NCBI RefSeq assembly: GCF_014489535.1 | Contig: NZ_CP060783.1 | Coordinates: 4,795,501-4,859,500, forward strand | Direction: 5' to 3' | Source: Diaphorobacter aerolatus | GTDB lineage: Bacteria > Pseudomonadota > Gammaproteobacteria > Burkholderiales > Burkholderiaceae_C | DNA: 64,000 nt | Made by a program: the position numbers and the translations under genes | Part shown: piece by piece, positions 47,963 through 57,100 of the stretch | Layout of the letters: every line of letters starts with the position of its first letter | Position numbering within the stretch: position 1 is the first letter of the stretch | The notes under the pieces: generated by a model | Seen by the model: only the letters and a program-made list of their open reading frames with translations | Databases searched by the model: none | Told to the model about the DNA's origin: nothing

Positions 47963-48013
47963 GGTTGGTCAGTCGGCGTCCCGACGCTGTGGCGTCGGGG
48001 CGAATCCTTGGCT

Positions 48014-48640
48014 TCAGGCGGCCAGCAGTTCCTGGCCGACCTGGTGAGGGTCCGTTGCCACGAACAGGCGGTGAAATGCCTCCACCTCCCCGCGAGCCAA
48101 AGCAGCGCAGGCCTCGCAGACTGCGACTTCGACGTTGGGCACGCTGGGCTCGCAAGGCTGGACACAGGCCAGAACCGTGTCGTCACCTGCCAGGAAGGAC
48201 AGGTGACCTGTCCTGGGATCGTGCGTCACCCGGCGAACCCGGGACGACTGGCCTACCAGCTGCTGGCGGATCAGTTGGGCGGCGGCGGGCAGCGACTCTG
48301 TCAGCTCGACCCGTTCCAGGTCGCCGAGTTCGTGGCCATAGAAGTACACGAGGTAGCCGCTGGGTTGAAGTGCTTCGATCATGTCGAACCGAAGCGGCGG
48401 AAGAAGGGGCGCAGCAGCCGGGGCCGAATCGGCGATGGGATGCGGTGCAGCGACCTCCACCTGCTGGCAGCTCTCCAGATGGCTGAGCTTGAGCAGCAGT
48501 GCATCGGCATGGGCGCGCTCATCCAGCGTGAGCTGGGTTCGCATCGCGAGAATCTCCTGGATCATCAGGCGCAGTTCCTGAACGATGGCGCGCTCAGCGC
48601 GGCGTTCGATCGCGCACAGGGTGTCGGTGATGGAGGTCAT
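48014..48640 (-). CDS. Hypothetical element protein, 208 residues
   Basis: Helical N-terminus (ITDTLCAIERRAERAIVQELR) then a mixed domain with GYLVYFYGHELGDLERVEL and a C-terminal EVAVCEACAALARGEV (CxxC). No family recognised. Last gene clearly belonging to the conjugative element's accessory series on this side. Confidence 0.6.
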   Translation of the reverse strand: MTSITDTLCAIERRAERAIVQELRLMIQEILAMRTQLTLDERAHADALLLKLSHLESCQQVEVAAPHPIADSAPAAAPLLPPLRFDMIEALQPSGYLVYFYGHELGDLERVELTESLPAAAQLIRQQLVGQSSRVRRVTHDPRTGHLSFLAGDDTVLACVQPCEPSVPNVEVAVCEACAALARGEVEAFHRLFVATDPHQVGQELLAA

Positions 48641-49120
48641 GAATGGCCCTTCGGGAATGGGATGTGCCGCCCAAGTCCAAAGACGGACCTGTACGACGTG
48701 GTGCGGTCAAGCCGCGGGATTGGGGGTGTGCGCCGAGCGGCGCCAAGATGGAAACCGGCAACGCCGGTTGAAGCACGGCCGCCGTGGGCGGCCTTTTGAC
48801 AGGGCGACGCTATTGCGTCAGGCGGGTAACGACCGCAACGCCCGAATCATTCGGGACGGGAGAGGCGGCGAGCAGGTGCTGCAGCCCCGAAGCAATTCTC
48901 AGTCTGCCCGAGCAAGAGGGAGGTGGGAAGCCGCCCAGAACAGTTGGCATCCGGAAACGCCGGACAAAGTTGCTGATTGCCGATGGCGAATGGCAATCAC
49001 GCGAGGCTCCGCGAGACGTGAGCGTCGGCGGGAGCAGGGGGCCAAACATGGTTGGATGCCGGGTCCAGTGGTGGCTGGATCAACGCCGTTGACCAAGCTG
49101 ATGATGAACTTGGCGCCGAG
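48641..49120. other. Intergenic region at the element's right side
   Basis: About 480 bases between the last element-type gene and the alpha/beta hydrolase. No gene, tRNA or direct repeat that would mark an attachment site is evident. Base composition becomes less extreme towards 49100. Confidence 0.25.
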
Positions 49121-49134
49121 TGGAAATATTTCCA
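49121..49134. promoter_or_regulatory. Perfect 14-bp palindrome, candidate operator
   Basis: TGGAAATATTTCCA lies 6 bases before the hydrolase ATG. A palindrome of this size in an A/T-rich patch suits a TetR-, GntR- or LysR-type operator. No regulator gene is adjacent. Confidence 0.5.
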
Positions 49135-49140
49135 TTTAGT

Positions 49141-49926
49141 ATGTTGCGCATGAACTTGGTCGATATCAACGGTGTCTTGTTGGAGGTGGCGCGCATTGGC
49201 GCACCTGGTCCGAACGATCGGCGCGAGCCATTGCTCTTCTTGCACGAGGGATTGGGTTCCATCGCTCAGTGGGGCGATTGGCCGGCCAGCCTTTGTGCGG
49301 CGACTGGGCGGGAAGGCGTGGTGTATTCGCGGCGCGGCTACGGTGGCTCCAGCCCCGTGCCGGACGTGCGTGGCGCAGGGCGCCTTGGGCCCGACTACAT
49401 GCATCGAGAAGCGTTGCAGGTGCTGCCTGCTCTACTTGAGCGCATAGGTATCAGGCAACCGGTGCTGGTGGGCCACTCCGATGGCGGGACCATTGCACTC
49501 ATCCATGCCGCACACCACCCTGTGTCAGCCTGCGTGGCACTGGCACCGCATGTGATGGTGGAAGACATTTCGGTCAGCGGCATCGAGGAAGCGCGACACG
49601 AATACGAACACGGCTCGCTGCGCGAGCGCCTGGCACGTCATCATGACGACGTGGACAGTGCCTTCTGGCAATGGAACGACGTGTGGCTTTCTCCTGCCTT
49701 CCGAGCCTTCGATATTCGCAAGGAACTCGGCGCCATCACAGCGCCCTTGTTGTGCATTCAAGGTGAGCAGGATCGATACGGCACGCTGGCCCAGATTCGC
49801 GATGTTCAGAGCGCTGTGCCTGCCGCTCTGCTGCTGGAAATCGCTGACTGTGGTCACTCCCCTCATCGTGATCAGCGGGACACGGTAAACGCGGCGATTG
49901 CGAATTTCTTGCGCGACGTGAACTGA
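49141..49926 (+). CDS. Alpha/beta-fold hydrolase
   Basis: A 261-residue hydrolase with the nucleophile elbow VGHSDGGTIAL (Ser), acid QGEQDRYG (Asp) and base DCGHSPHRD (His). The oxyanion-hole region FLHEGLGSIAQW is typical of ester or C-C hydrolases (BphD/MhpC-like size). The substrate cannot be told. The next gene is a convergent Bug receptor, so it may belong to a catabolic locus. A second ATG lies at 49150; neither has a strong ribosome-binding site. Confidence 0.88.
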   Translation: MLRMNLVDINGVLLEVARIGAPGPNDRREPLLFLHEGLGSIAQWGDWPASLCAATGREGVVYSRRGYGGSSPVPDVRGAGRLGPDYMHREALQVLPALLERIGIRQPVLVGHSDGGTIALIHAAHHPVSACVALAPHVMVEDISVSGIEEARHEYEHGSLRERLARHHDDVDSAFWQWNDVWLSPAFRAFDIRKELGAITAPLLCIQGEQDRYGTLAQIRDVQSAVPAALLLEIADCGHSPHRDQRDTVNAAIANFLRDVN

Positions 49927-50002
49927 TAACGCCGGAGGGCTCAGGCTGGCTGCAGGTTTGCCGCAGAGAGCCCCGATCAGGCGGAGGCGGGCCGAGTTTC
50001 CT

Positions 50003-50974
50003 CTACTCTGTATCGATCCGGTATTTGGCGACGGCCTCGCTTAGCTGGGCCGCGTCTCTGCTCATGAGTGCCTGGAATTCGCCAGGTGTGGAGGTTTGGG
50101 CGACCACCCCGCTGATAAGCATCCCACTGCGAACCTGTGGATCCGTCATTACCTTTCGCAGTGCGGAATTCAGCTTGGCGATCACTTCATCTGGCGTGCC
50201 AGCGGGAGCCAGCAGGCCGAACCAGGCCTCGGAGACGTAGCCGGGAACGGCAGACTGAATGGTAGGAATGCTGGGAGCGATGGGGTGGCCAGGGCTGGCG
50301 CTCGCGATACCCAAAGCCCTCAATGTTCCTTGTTCCACCAGGCTCAGCATGTCGGCGGAAGGGGGCGTCAGCAGGATGTCGACTTCGCCGGTACGCAGCG
50401 CGAGCGCACCATTCGATTGACCTTTGTAGGGAATGTGCTGAAGCTTGATTCGCGCGGCGTCGCCAAGCCGCGCGGTTTCGATACGAGTGAGCGAAGCCGT
50501 ACCTGAAGAGGCGTAGCGCAGTCCGTTGGGTTGTTCGCGGGCATAGTGCAGGAAGTCAGCGAGGTTCTTTGCGGGGAAGTCTGACTTCACCAAAAGAACC
50601 ATGGGAGATGTCGTCAAGGTGCTGACTGGCTTGAAGTCCTTGAGCAGGTTATAGCCAGCGCGCTTGTTCACGATGGGAGTGATGAGCAGGCCGTTGTTTG
50701 CGTGCAGGAGGGGGTACCCGTCCGGCTTCGCGCGCGCGACGCTCACGGCAGCGATTGCACCCGATGCGCCCGGCTTGTTTTCAACGATGACGGGCTGGCC
50801 AAGTGACTCGGACAGTGCCGTTTGGATCTTGCGAACCTGGATGTCACTGCCGCCGGCGGGATATGGAACCACGATAGTGATCGGCCGAGAGGGGTAGGGC
50901 TCGCTCGCGTTGGCGCTACCCAATCCGGCGGCGGCAAATACTGCGAGGGCGGTGAGCATTGAGAGGGGATTCAT
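50003..50974 (-). CDS. Bug/TctC periplasmic substrate-binding protein
   Basis: A 323-residue tripartite tricarboxylate (Bug family) receptor. Signal peptide to ANA|S, then the hallmark PSRPITIVVPYPAGGSDIQVRKI, ENKPGASGAIAAV, and LLAPAGTPDEVIAKLN. This family is hugely expanded in Bordetella, Achromobacter, Cupriavidus and relatives. The ligand is unknown. GGAGA precedes ATG. It would be co-transcribed with the M20 remnant upstream. Confidence 0.92.
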   Translation of the reverse strand: MNPLSMLTALAVFAAAGLGSANASEPYPSRPITIVVPYPAGGSDIQVRKIQTALSESLGQPVIVENKPGASGAIAAVSVARAKPDGYPLLHANNGLLITPIVNKRAGYNLLKDFKPVSTLTTSPMVLLVKSDFPAKNLADFLHYAREQPNGLRYASSGTASLTRIETARLGDAARIKLQHIPYKGQSNGALALRTGEVDILLTPPSADMLSLVEQGTLRALGIASASPGHPIAPSIPTIQSAVPGYVSEAWFGLLAPAGTPDEVIAKLNSALRKVMTDPQVRSGMLISGVVAQTSTPGEFQALMSRDAAQLSEAVAKYRIDTE

Positions 50975-51109
50975 GGTTGTCTCCGGGTGTCAACAAGCGC
51001 AAATGGGATGAAGGTCTGTGCAACACAGCGCGCGCCACATGTGTACGTGCGGGGCGCTACACAGATTCGGTCGATTGCCGCGAAGCTCAGGGCACGAGAA
51101 ACTGGTTCG

Positions 51110-51700
51110 TCAAGGCACCCAGTAGCTGGCTCCCACACCGATGAGGGTGTCGTTGAAGTCATATTTCGGGTTGTGGACGGCGCACGCTCCCATCGCGTCT
51201 CCCGCTCCGTTCCCAACGAAGAAGTAGCAGCCAGGCACTTCCTGCAGCATGTAGGCGAAGTCCTCGCTGCCGAGCATGAGAGGCCCCTGATCGACGACCC
51301 TGTCCTTGCCTACGATCTGGTACGCAATATCGCGAGCGAATTCGGTCTCGGAATCGCTGTTGACCAGCACGGGGTATCCCGCGGTCAATTCGATCGACGC
51401 CTGTGCGCCGTAGCTCTCCACCTGTCCAGCTACCACGGCGCGCAGCCTGCGCTCCAGCAGAATGCGAACCTCGGGCGAGTGGGAGCGGACGCTGATCTCC
51501 AGCACTGCTGTCTCCGGAATCACGTTGTTCGCTTTTCCAGCGCAGAACGCGCCCACCGTGACGATGCCCATTTGGAGCGGGTCCACGTTGCGCGAAACAA
51601 TGGTCTGCAGGGCCATGACGATGCTGGAGCCCACCACAACAGGATCGATGGTCCGATGGTCGGCGGCACCGGCCATGCGAAACCATCCGACAAGCATCCG
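51110..51700 (-). pseudogene. M20 amidohydrolase, 5'-truncated
   Basis: The C-terminal half of an M20 (HipO/amidohydrolase-type) peptidase: HRTIDPVVVGSSIVMALQTIV, VIPETAVLEISVRSHSP, GPLMLGSEDFAYMLQEVPGCYFFVGNG, ending GVGASYWVP. The metal-binding N-terminal half (HACGHD region) is absent; the frame becomes nonsense above about 51700. It is probably a recombination scar. The remaining piece cannot be an active enzyme. Confidence 0.75.
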
Positions 51701-51761
51701 GATCGATGGGCGAATGCCGGTGGCGTTGGTGTTGCTATTGGAGCACTGGCGGCACCGCTGG

Positions 51762-51840
51762 CGCATTGACTTGTCTCGGCTTCTTCGCCACCGACCTGGT
51801 GCCCTCACCCCAGAGGGCAGCATGCTCTATGCAGTCATGG
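51762..51840 (+). pseudogene. Possible LysR-family fragment
   Basis: About 25 codons read LSRLLRHRPGALTPEGSMLY, close to the LFxRHRxGxxLTPEG segment just after the LysR HTH. Nothing before or after continues it. Low confidence, but it would explain the broken M20 gene as a junction between two loci. Confidence 0.3.
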
Positions 51841-51865
51841 GATTACACAAAATATGAAAATTTAT

Positions 51866-51883
51866 GATAATCTAGATAATCTT
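51866..51883 (+). promoter_or_regulatory. Tandem 9-bp repeat upstream of the antitoxin gene
   Basis: GATAATCTA directly followed by GATAATCTT, in an A/T-rich patch 16 bases upstream of the antitoxin ATG. It may be the -10 region and autoregulatory site of the Xre-RES operon. Confidence 0.35.
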
Positions 51884-51898
51884 CCTCAGGAGCAGACC

Positions 51899-52570
51899 AT
51901 GACTGCCATCCGTGACCCCGCAGCATTCGCTACCTTGGTTGGCACCCCGAGCGAGGTGCGCAGCCGTCTCGACAAGTTCAAGGCCGAGCAGGTGATCGTC
52001 CTGCCCGTGGCGCGGGCCGATGCCAAACACGCGAGCCTGCTGGCCCAGATGCTGGCCAGCGTCATCCCCTTCATCGAAACGGTGCTGCACGAGCAGAACG
52101 AGCAGACTCTCAAGGCGCTGATCAGCGCAGTGGTGCCCAAGGCACCGCCCACGCCGGCCATGCTCAGGGAAGCGGCGATGCTGGCGCGTTCGCGCACGGC
52201 CGTGCTGGAAGGCGCTGACTGGCTGACCGCTGCCAAGGTGGCCGAGCTAGCCGGCCTAAGCGCGACCAATCCGAGTACGCAGCCCAACAAATGGAAGCGC
52301 GAGCGCCGGATCTTCGCGATCCACCACAACGGCGTCGACTATTTCCCTGGATATGGTCTCGAACCGGAAGCCGACTGGAGGCCACGCAAGGCTCTAAAGT
52401 CCGTCTTGGATGTCTTTGGCGACGAGAAGGACGGCTGGGGGCTGGCCTACTGGTTCCTCTCGGCCAACAGCTTCCTAGGCGGCCGACGCCCGCAGGACGT
52501 GCTGGCAACCAGGCCGGAGGAGGTTATTGCCGCCGCCAACGACGAGATGGAAAGCGTTGCGCATGCCTAA
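51899..52570 (+). CDS. Xre/MbcA/ParS-type antitoxin
   Basis: A 223-residue antitoxin of the Xre-RES class. The C-terminal toxin-binding domain is clear: KDGWGLAYWFLSANSFLGGRRPQDVLATRPEEVIAAA. Its middle has a helix-turn-helix-like segment (LTAAKVAELAGLSATNPSTQP). CAGGAG precedes ATG at 51899; the in-frame ATG at 51854 lacks one. It overlaps the toxin start by 8 bases. Confidence 0.82.
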   Translation: MTAIRDPAAFATLVGTPSEVRSRLDKFKAEQVIVLPVARADAKHASLLAQMLASVIPFIETVLHEQNEQTLKALISAVVPKAPPTPAMLREAAMLARSRTAVLEGADWLTAAKVAELAGLSATNPSTQPNKWKRERRIFAIHHNGVDYFPGYGLEPEADWRPRKALKSVLDVFGDEKDGWGLAYWFLSANSFLGGRRPQDVLATRPEEVIAAANDEMESVAHA

Positions 52571-53150
52571 AACGCGCAAGACCCCGCCGGTCGTCAGCTC
52601 GTCACCTCCTGCAGGCGGCGACGGCACGGCGACTCCCGTGCCACCCGCCAAGCTTCATGTCACTCCGTGGACGTTGCCAGCCGACCAGGCGCTGCACCGT
52701 GTGCATCAGGATCTGTACAAGGCCGACCAGTTCAATCCGGGTCTCAAGGGCAATGCGCGCTTCAGCCCAATCCGCAACGCCAAGGGCGATCTCATCCCGA
52801 CACTCTATGCCGCTGTCACCTTCGAGGCGGCTGCCATGGAGTCCGTGTTCCACGACGTCTCGCATGCGCCCGGCTTCAAGCACTACGATAAGCGCAAGTT
52901 GGAGGGGCAATTGCACTCCGAAGTCAAGGTCGAGCGCGAGCTGAAGCTCGCCGACCTCAGCAGCGTTGCGTTGCGCAAGCTGGGTGTCCAGCGCAAGCAA
53001 CTCATCGATACCGAGAAGAGTCAGTACCCGGCGACGCGCCGCTGGGCCGAGGCGATCCACGCCCAGCATCCAGACATCCAGGGGCTGTCCTGGATTTCAC
53101 GCCAAGACGATTCGGCTCGCGCGGTAATGCTGTTCGGCGACCGAATCTAG
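52563..53150 (+). CDS. RES-domain toxin, cut short by an amber codon
   Basis: An NAD-degrading RES toxin (family activity: NAD+ phosphorolysis). LHRVHQDLYKADQFNPG, RFSPI, LYAAVTFEAAAMESVF, and QDDSARAVMLFGDR supply the Arg, Glu and Ser of the active site. TAG at 53148 ends it at 195 residues, but the same frame continues in good code for 41 more codons (RSLQQVGESRSLLKDEQAYG onward) to TAG at 53274, the usual C-terminus. One substitution explains this, unlike the homopolymer errors elsewhere. The toxin is probably impaired. Confidence 0.82.
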   Translation: MPKTRKTPPVVSSSPPAGGDGTATPVPPAKLHVTPWTLPADQALHRVHQDLYKADQFNPGLKGNARFSPIRNAKGDLIPTLYAAVTFEAAAMESVFHDVSHAPGFKHYDKRKLEGQLHSEVKVERELKLADLSSVALRKLGVQRKQLIDTEKSQYPATRRWAEAIHAQHPDIQGLSWISRQDDSARAVMLFGDRI

Positions 53151-53347
53151 AAGCGCTCGCTGCAGCAGGTGGGCGAATCGCGCAGCCTGCTGAAAGACGA
53201 GCAGGCCTATGGACAACTGCTGAATCTGGCTGATCGAATTGGGGTCGACATCGTGCCGGGCAAGGAGACGCCGTAGTCAGGCCATCGAATCATGCAGGAG
53301 AGGGATGTTCCCGATTCGGCTGTTCACAAAGAACTGTGGAGGAGAGG

Positions 53348-54115
53348 ATGGAGTTCGCGAAGTGGTGCGTCCAAACAGAGGAGTCCGTTCAGAAGCACAG
53401 GTTACACGGGCTGGGTATCGCTGATGGCAAACAGGCACAAGCGATTGGTGCGATCGCGAAGGCCATCCCGGGCTACTACACAGATCCGAAGCGCGTCGCG
53501 GATCTCCTGAAAAAGCTGGGCAAGCCGGGTGCCGCCGCCCATGTCGAGCAGAAGCTCCCCACGCAGGCATCCATCCGCTCTGGCGACCTGGGCGAGATCC
53601 TGTGCAACGCCTATGTGTATGAGGCTACGCCCTTCAATCTCGGCATCAGGCGCTTGCGCTGGAAGGACCATCGCAACATGTCGATGCGCGGTGAAGACGT
53701 GCTGGCCTTCAACTTGGATCCGAAGGGCAGCGGGCTGAAGATCCTCAAGGCAGAGGTTAAGAGCCGGGCTGGCATGAAGACGGCCGTCATCGAAGAAGCC
53801 AGGACAGCGCTCTGCGCCAACAACGGGTTGCCGTCGCCGCACGCGCTCGCGTTCGTCGCCGACCGTTCGAACGAAATCGGCGACACGGTGCTCGGCGATG
53901 CGTTGGACAAGGCCCTGCTCAAGGACGGCATCCGCGCCTCCCAGGTCTCGCACATGCTGTTCACGTTCTCGGGCAACGATCCGTTGAAGCTTCTGAAAGC
54001 CAACCTGCAGTCCTATGTCGGGCTGGTACCGCAGCACTACGTCGGCCTGCGTGTCGATGGACACCAGGACTTCATCAAGGCGGTCTTCGCGGCCATAGGC
54101 AAGGGAGGCAAATAA
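53348..54115 (+). CDS. hamA: HamA, Hachiman defence nuclease (DUF1837)
   Basis: A 255-residue DUF1837 protein, the HamA subunit of the Hachiman anti-phage system. RSGDLGEILCNAYVY, RGEDVLAFNLDP and LKAEVKSRAGM give the E...D...E-x-K arrangement of a PD-(D/E)XK nuclease. HamA is held inactive by HamB until DNA damage or phage is sensed (published model). GGAGG lies just before ATG at 53348; its stop overlaps the hamB ATG (TAATG). The upstream RES frame ends 71 bases before. Confidence 0.85.
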   Translation: MEFAKWCVQTEESVQKHRLHGLGIADGKQAQAIGAIAKAIPGYYTDPKRVADLLKKLGKPGAAAHVEQKLPTQASIRSGDLGEILCNAYVYEATPFNLGIRRLRWKDHRNMSMRGEDVLAFNLDPKGSGLKILKAEVKSRAGMKTAVIEEARTALCANNGLPSPHALAFVADRSNEIGDTVLGDALDKALLKDGIRASQVSHMLFTFSGNDPLKLLKANLQSYVGLVPQHYVGLRVDGHQDFIKAVFAAIGKGGK

Positions 54116-57100
54116 TGGCCGCGACGCTCGAGGAACTGAAAGCCAACATCGATGCGGCCGTAGTGCCGGGGTACCGAGCCCGGTTGCTCGCCCGCGGCCA
54201 GGCGCGCGCGATGATCTGGCGCGACGGCACTCTGCCGCAGGACGCGCCGAACTTCGGCGCTGAGCTGTCGGACGACCTGCTGGCCTACGGCTATTCGCTG
54301 TTGCAGCACGGTCTGCGCTACATCGACATGGGCGGCGACGCTGAGACGGCCCGCAAGGCCTTCGAGGTGGCGGCTGAGGCGCTCGAAGCTGTGGTTGCGC
54401 GGGGGACACCCAGCGTTGAGCGCGACTTCCATCGCCTCGTCGCTGCGGCGGCCTATCACCTCGGTCGATTCTCGGCACGGGCCTATTCGCTGCTGTACAA
54501 GGGGTTGGCCGAGGCAAACCTCTCGGCGATGGAGAAGGGGCTGGCGAAGCTGATGCTCCGCGATCTCGACGGCCTGGCCGGGGATGTCGGCGCATGGTTC
54601 GCCTCGGGTCAAGGGAGCGAGGGCGCGGTCGTTGCCGCGCTGGGCAGGCCGGACACAGTGGGCGATGGCGACGACACGGATGGCGCGGGGTCTCCCGACG
54701 GGCGGATTCGCGCCGTGCTGGTCGCCCTGGAGGACAACTTCATGGCCGCTCTGGCCGTCGCGATGCTGGCCCTGGAGCGCGGCGACGAGGCCTTGTTGCC
54801 CGTCGCGCGCGAGCGCCTGCAGCATGGCCTCGAGGTCGCCGGAGAACTTGAACTCGTGCCCGCCTGGTGGTGTCACCGCCTGGCGATACATTTGCTAGGC
54901 GGTCTTTGGGAGACCAGCTTCCACAAGATCCTGCCGCTGTCCGGGCCACCCGGCGCAGAGGTCGGCGACTGGGCTCGGCTGCGCAAGCTCTTCATTGCCT
55001 CGCTCTACCGTAGGAGCAAGTCGGAGGTCGAGCTCTGGCCTTCACAGCTCCAGGCGGCACAGCGTGTGTTGGATGCCGGAACAAACCTGGTGCTGTCACT
55101 GCCCACCAGCGCCGGTAAGACGCGTATCGCGGAGCTGTGCATCCTGGCCTGCCTGGCGCGTGGCAAGCGCATCGTCTTCGTCACCCCGCTTCGGGCGCTG
55201 TCCGCGCAGACCGAAGTGGGCCTGCGGCGCACCTTCTCCCCGTTGGGCAAGTCCGTCTCGAGTCTTTACGGAAGCATCGGTGCCAGCGGCGCGGACGTCG
55301 ATGCCTTGCGTTCGACCGATATCGTCGTTGCCACACCCGAGAAGCTCGATTTCGCGCTGCGCAGCGATCCGACGTTGTTGGACGATGTAGGTCTGGTGGT
55401 GCTTGACGAAGGCCACATGATCGGCCTGGGAGAGCGCGAGGTGCGCTACGAGGCACAGATTCAGCGCTTGCTGCGGCGTTCCGACGCGGCCGGGCGGCGC
55501 ATCGTGTGTCTCTCGGCGATCTTGCCCGACGGATCCCAGTTGGAGGACTTCGCAGCCTGGTTGACTCGGGACCAGCCAGAGGGGCTGATCAAGGACGACT
55601 GGCGTCCGACCCGATTGCGCTTCGGCGAGGTCGAATGGAAGGGCCAGCATGCCCAGCTCAGCGTGAGCGTCGGTGACGAAAAGCCCTTCATCCCGAAATT
55701 CGTGGTCGCGAAAAAGCCGACCCGTGGCCGTGCCAGAAAACTGTTCCCGTCCGACCAGGGGGAACTGTGCATCGCAACCGCCTGGCGCTTGGTGGAAGAG
55801 GGCCAGACCGTCCTCGTCTTCTGCCCGATGCGTCGCTCGGTGCTGCCCTTGGCCGCAAGCATCATCGAGATGCACAAGCGCGGCCACATAGCTTCCGTCC
55901 TGGCGCATCCAGTTTCCGTGCTGGCGACGGCATTGGCCGTAGGCGCGGAATGGTTCGGACCCGACCACGACATTCTTGAGTGCTTGAAGCTGGGCGTGGC
56001 GGTCCACCATGGCGCCTTGCCCACGCCGTACCGCAAGGAGGTTGAGCGGTTGTTGCGCGAGGGCGTGCTTCGCGTCACGGTGTCTTCGCCGACCTTGGCG
56101 CAGGGGCTCAACCTGGCTGCGACCTCGCTGGTCTTTCGGGGGGTAAGACGTGGCCGCGATCTCCTCGATGCCTCGGAATTCCGCAATGTCGTCGGCCGGG
56201 CCGGGCGTGCCTACATCGATGTTGAAGGCCTGGTGCTGTATCCAATGTTCGACAACCATAGGCAGCGGCGAAGCGATTGGCAGGATCTGGTCTCGAACCA
56301 TGGTGGTCGGGAGATGGAAAGTGGTTTGCTCAGGCTGATCGCGGCGTTGGTCAGCCGGATGATCAAGAAGTTGGGCTCCCGCGATGTTGACCAGTTGATC
56401 GAATACGTCGCCGGGCAGGCCGCGTGGGAGTTTCCGGCGATCGCCTCGGAGACCGGTGAGGACGCTGACACTGCACGGCAACGATGGGATCAACACCTGG
56501 CGAGCCTGGACACCGCGATCTTCAGCTTGCTCGGAGAGACCTTCGTACTCGATGCCGAGGTCGAGGCCAAGCTCGACGAGATCTTGGAGGCTTCGCTGTT
56601 CGAGCGACGCCTCGCTCGCTACAACGAAGATGTTCGAAAAATACTTCCGGCGGGATTGCATTCCCGCGCCAAGTACATCTGGCGCAACAGCACCCCCACG
56701 CAGCGGCGGGGGTACTTCCTAGCCGGCGTGGGGTTGGCCGCTGGAAAGGCGCTCGACGAGCGAGCGTCGGAATTGGAGCGCCTTCTGCTGGCGGCCAACG
56801 TCCACATCGGCGCTGGTGATCAGGAAGAGGCCGTCGCAGCGATCACGGCCTTCGCCGAGATTGCGTTCGACATCTCGCCGTTCCGGCCAGAGAGGCTGAT
56901 TGTCGGCTGGAAGCCCTTGCTCAGACGCTGGCTTCTCGGGGAACCGGTGTCAGAGGCTTTATCTGGGGACAGCGACGAATCCGTCCAGTTCATCGAGCAG
57001 GCTTTTGTCTACAACCTGCCTTGGGCGATGGAGGCAGTTCGGGTGCGTGCCGAGGCGCACGAAGATCTGTTCTCGGACGAGGTCAAGCTATCCGACTACC

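Noticed and set aside
53148..53150. Amber codon read as a recoding signal
   Set aside because: No recoding context or pyrrolysine genes are in view; a simple nonsense substitution is the plainer explanation.
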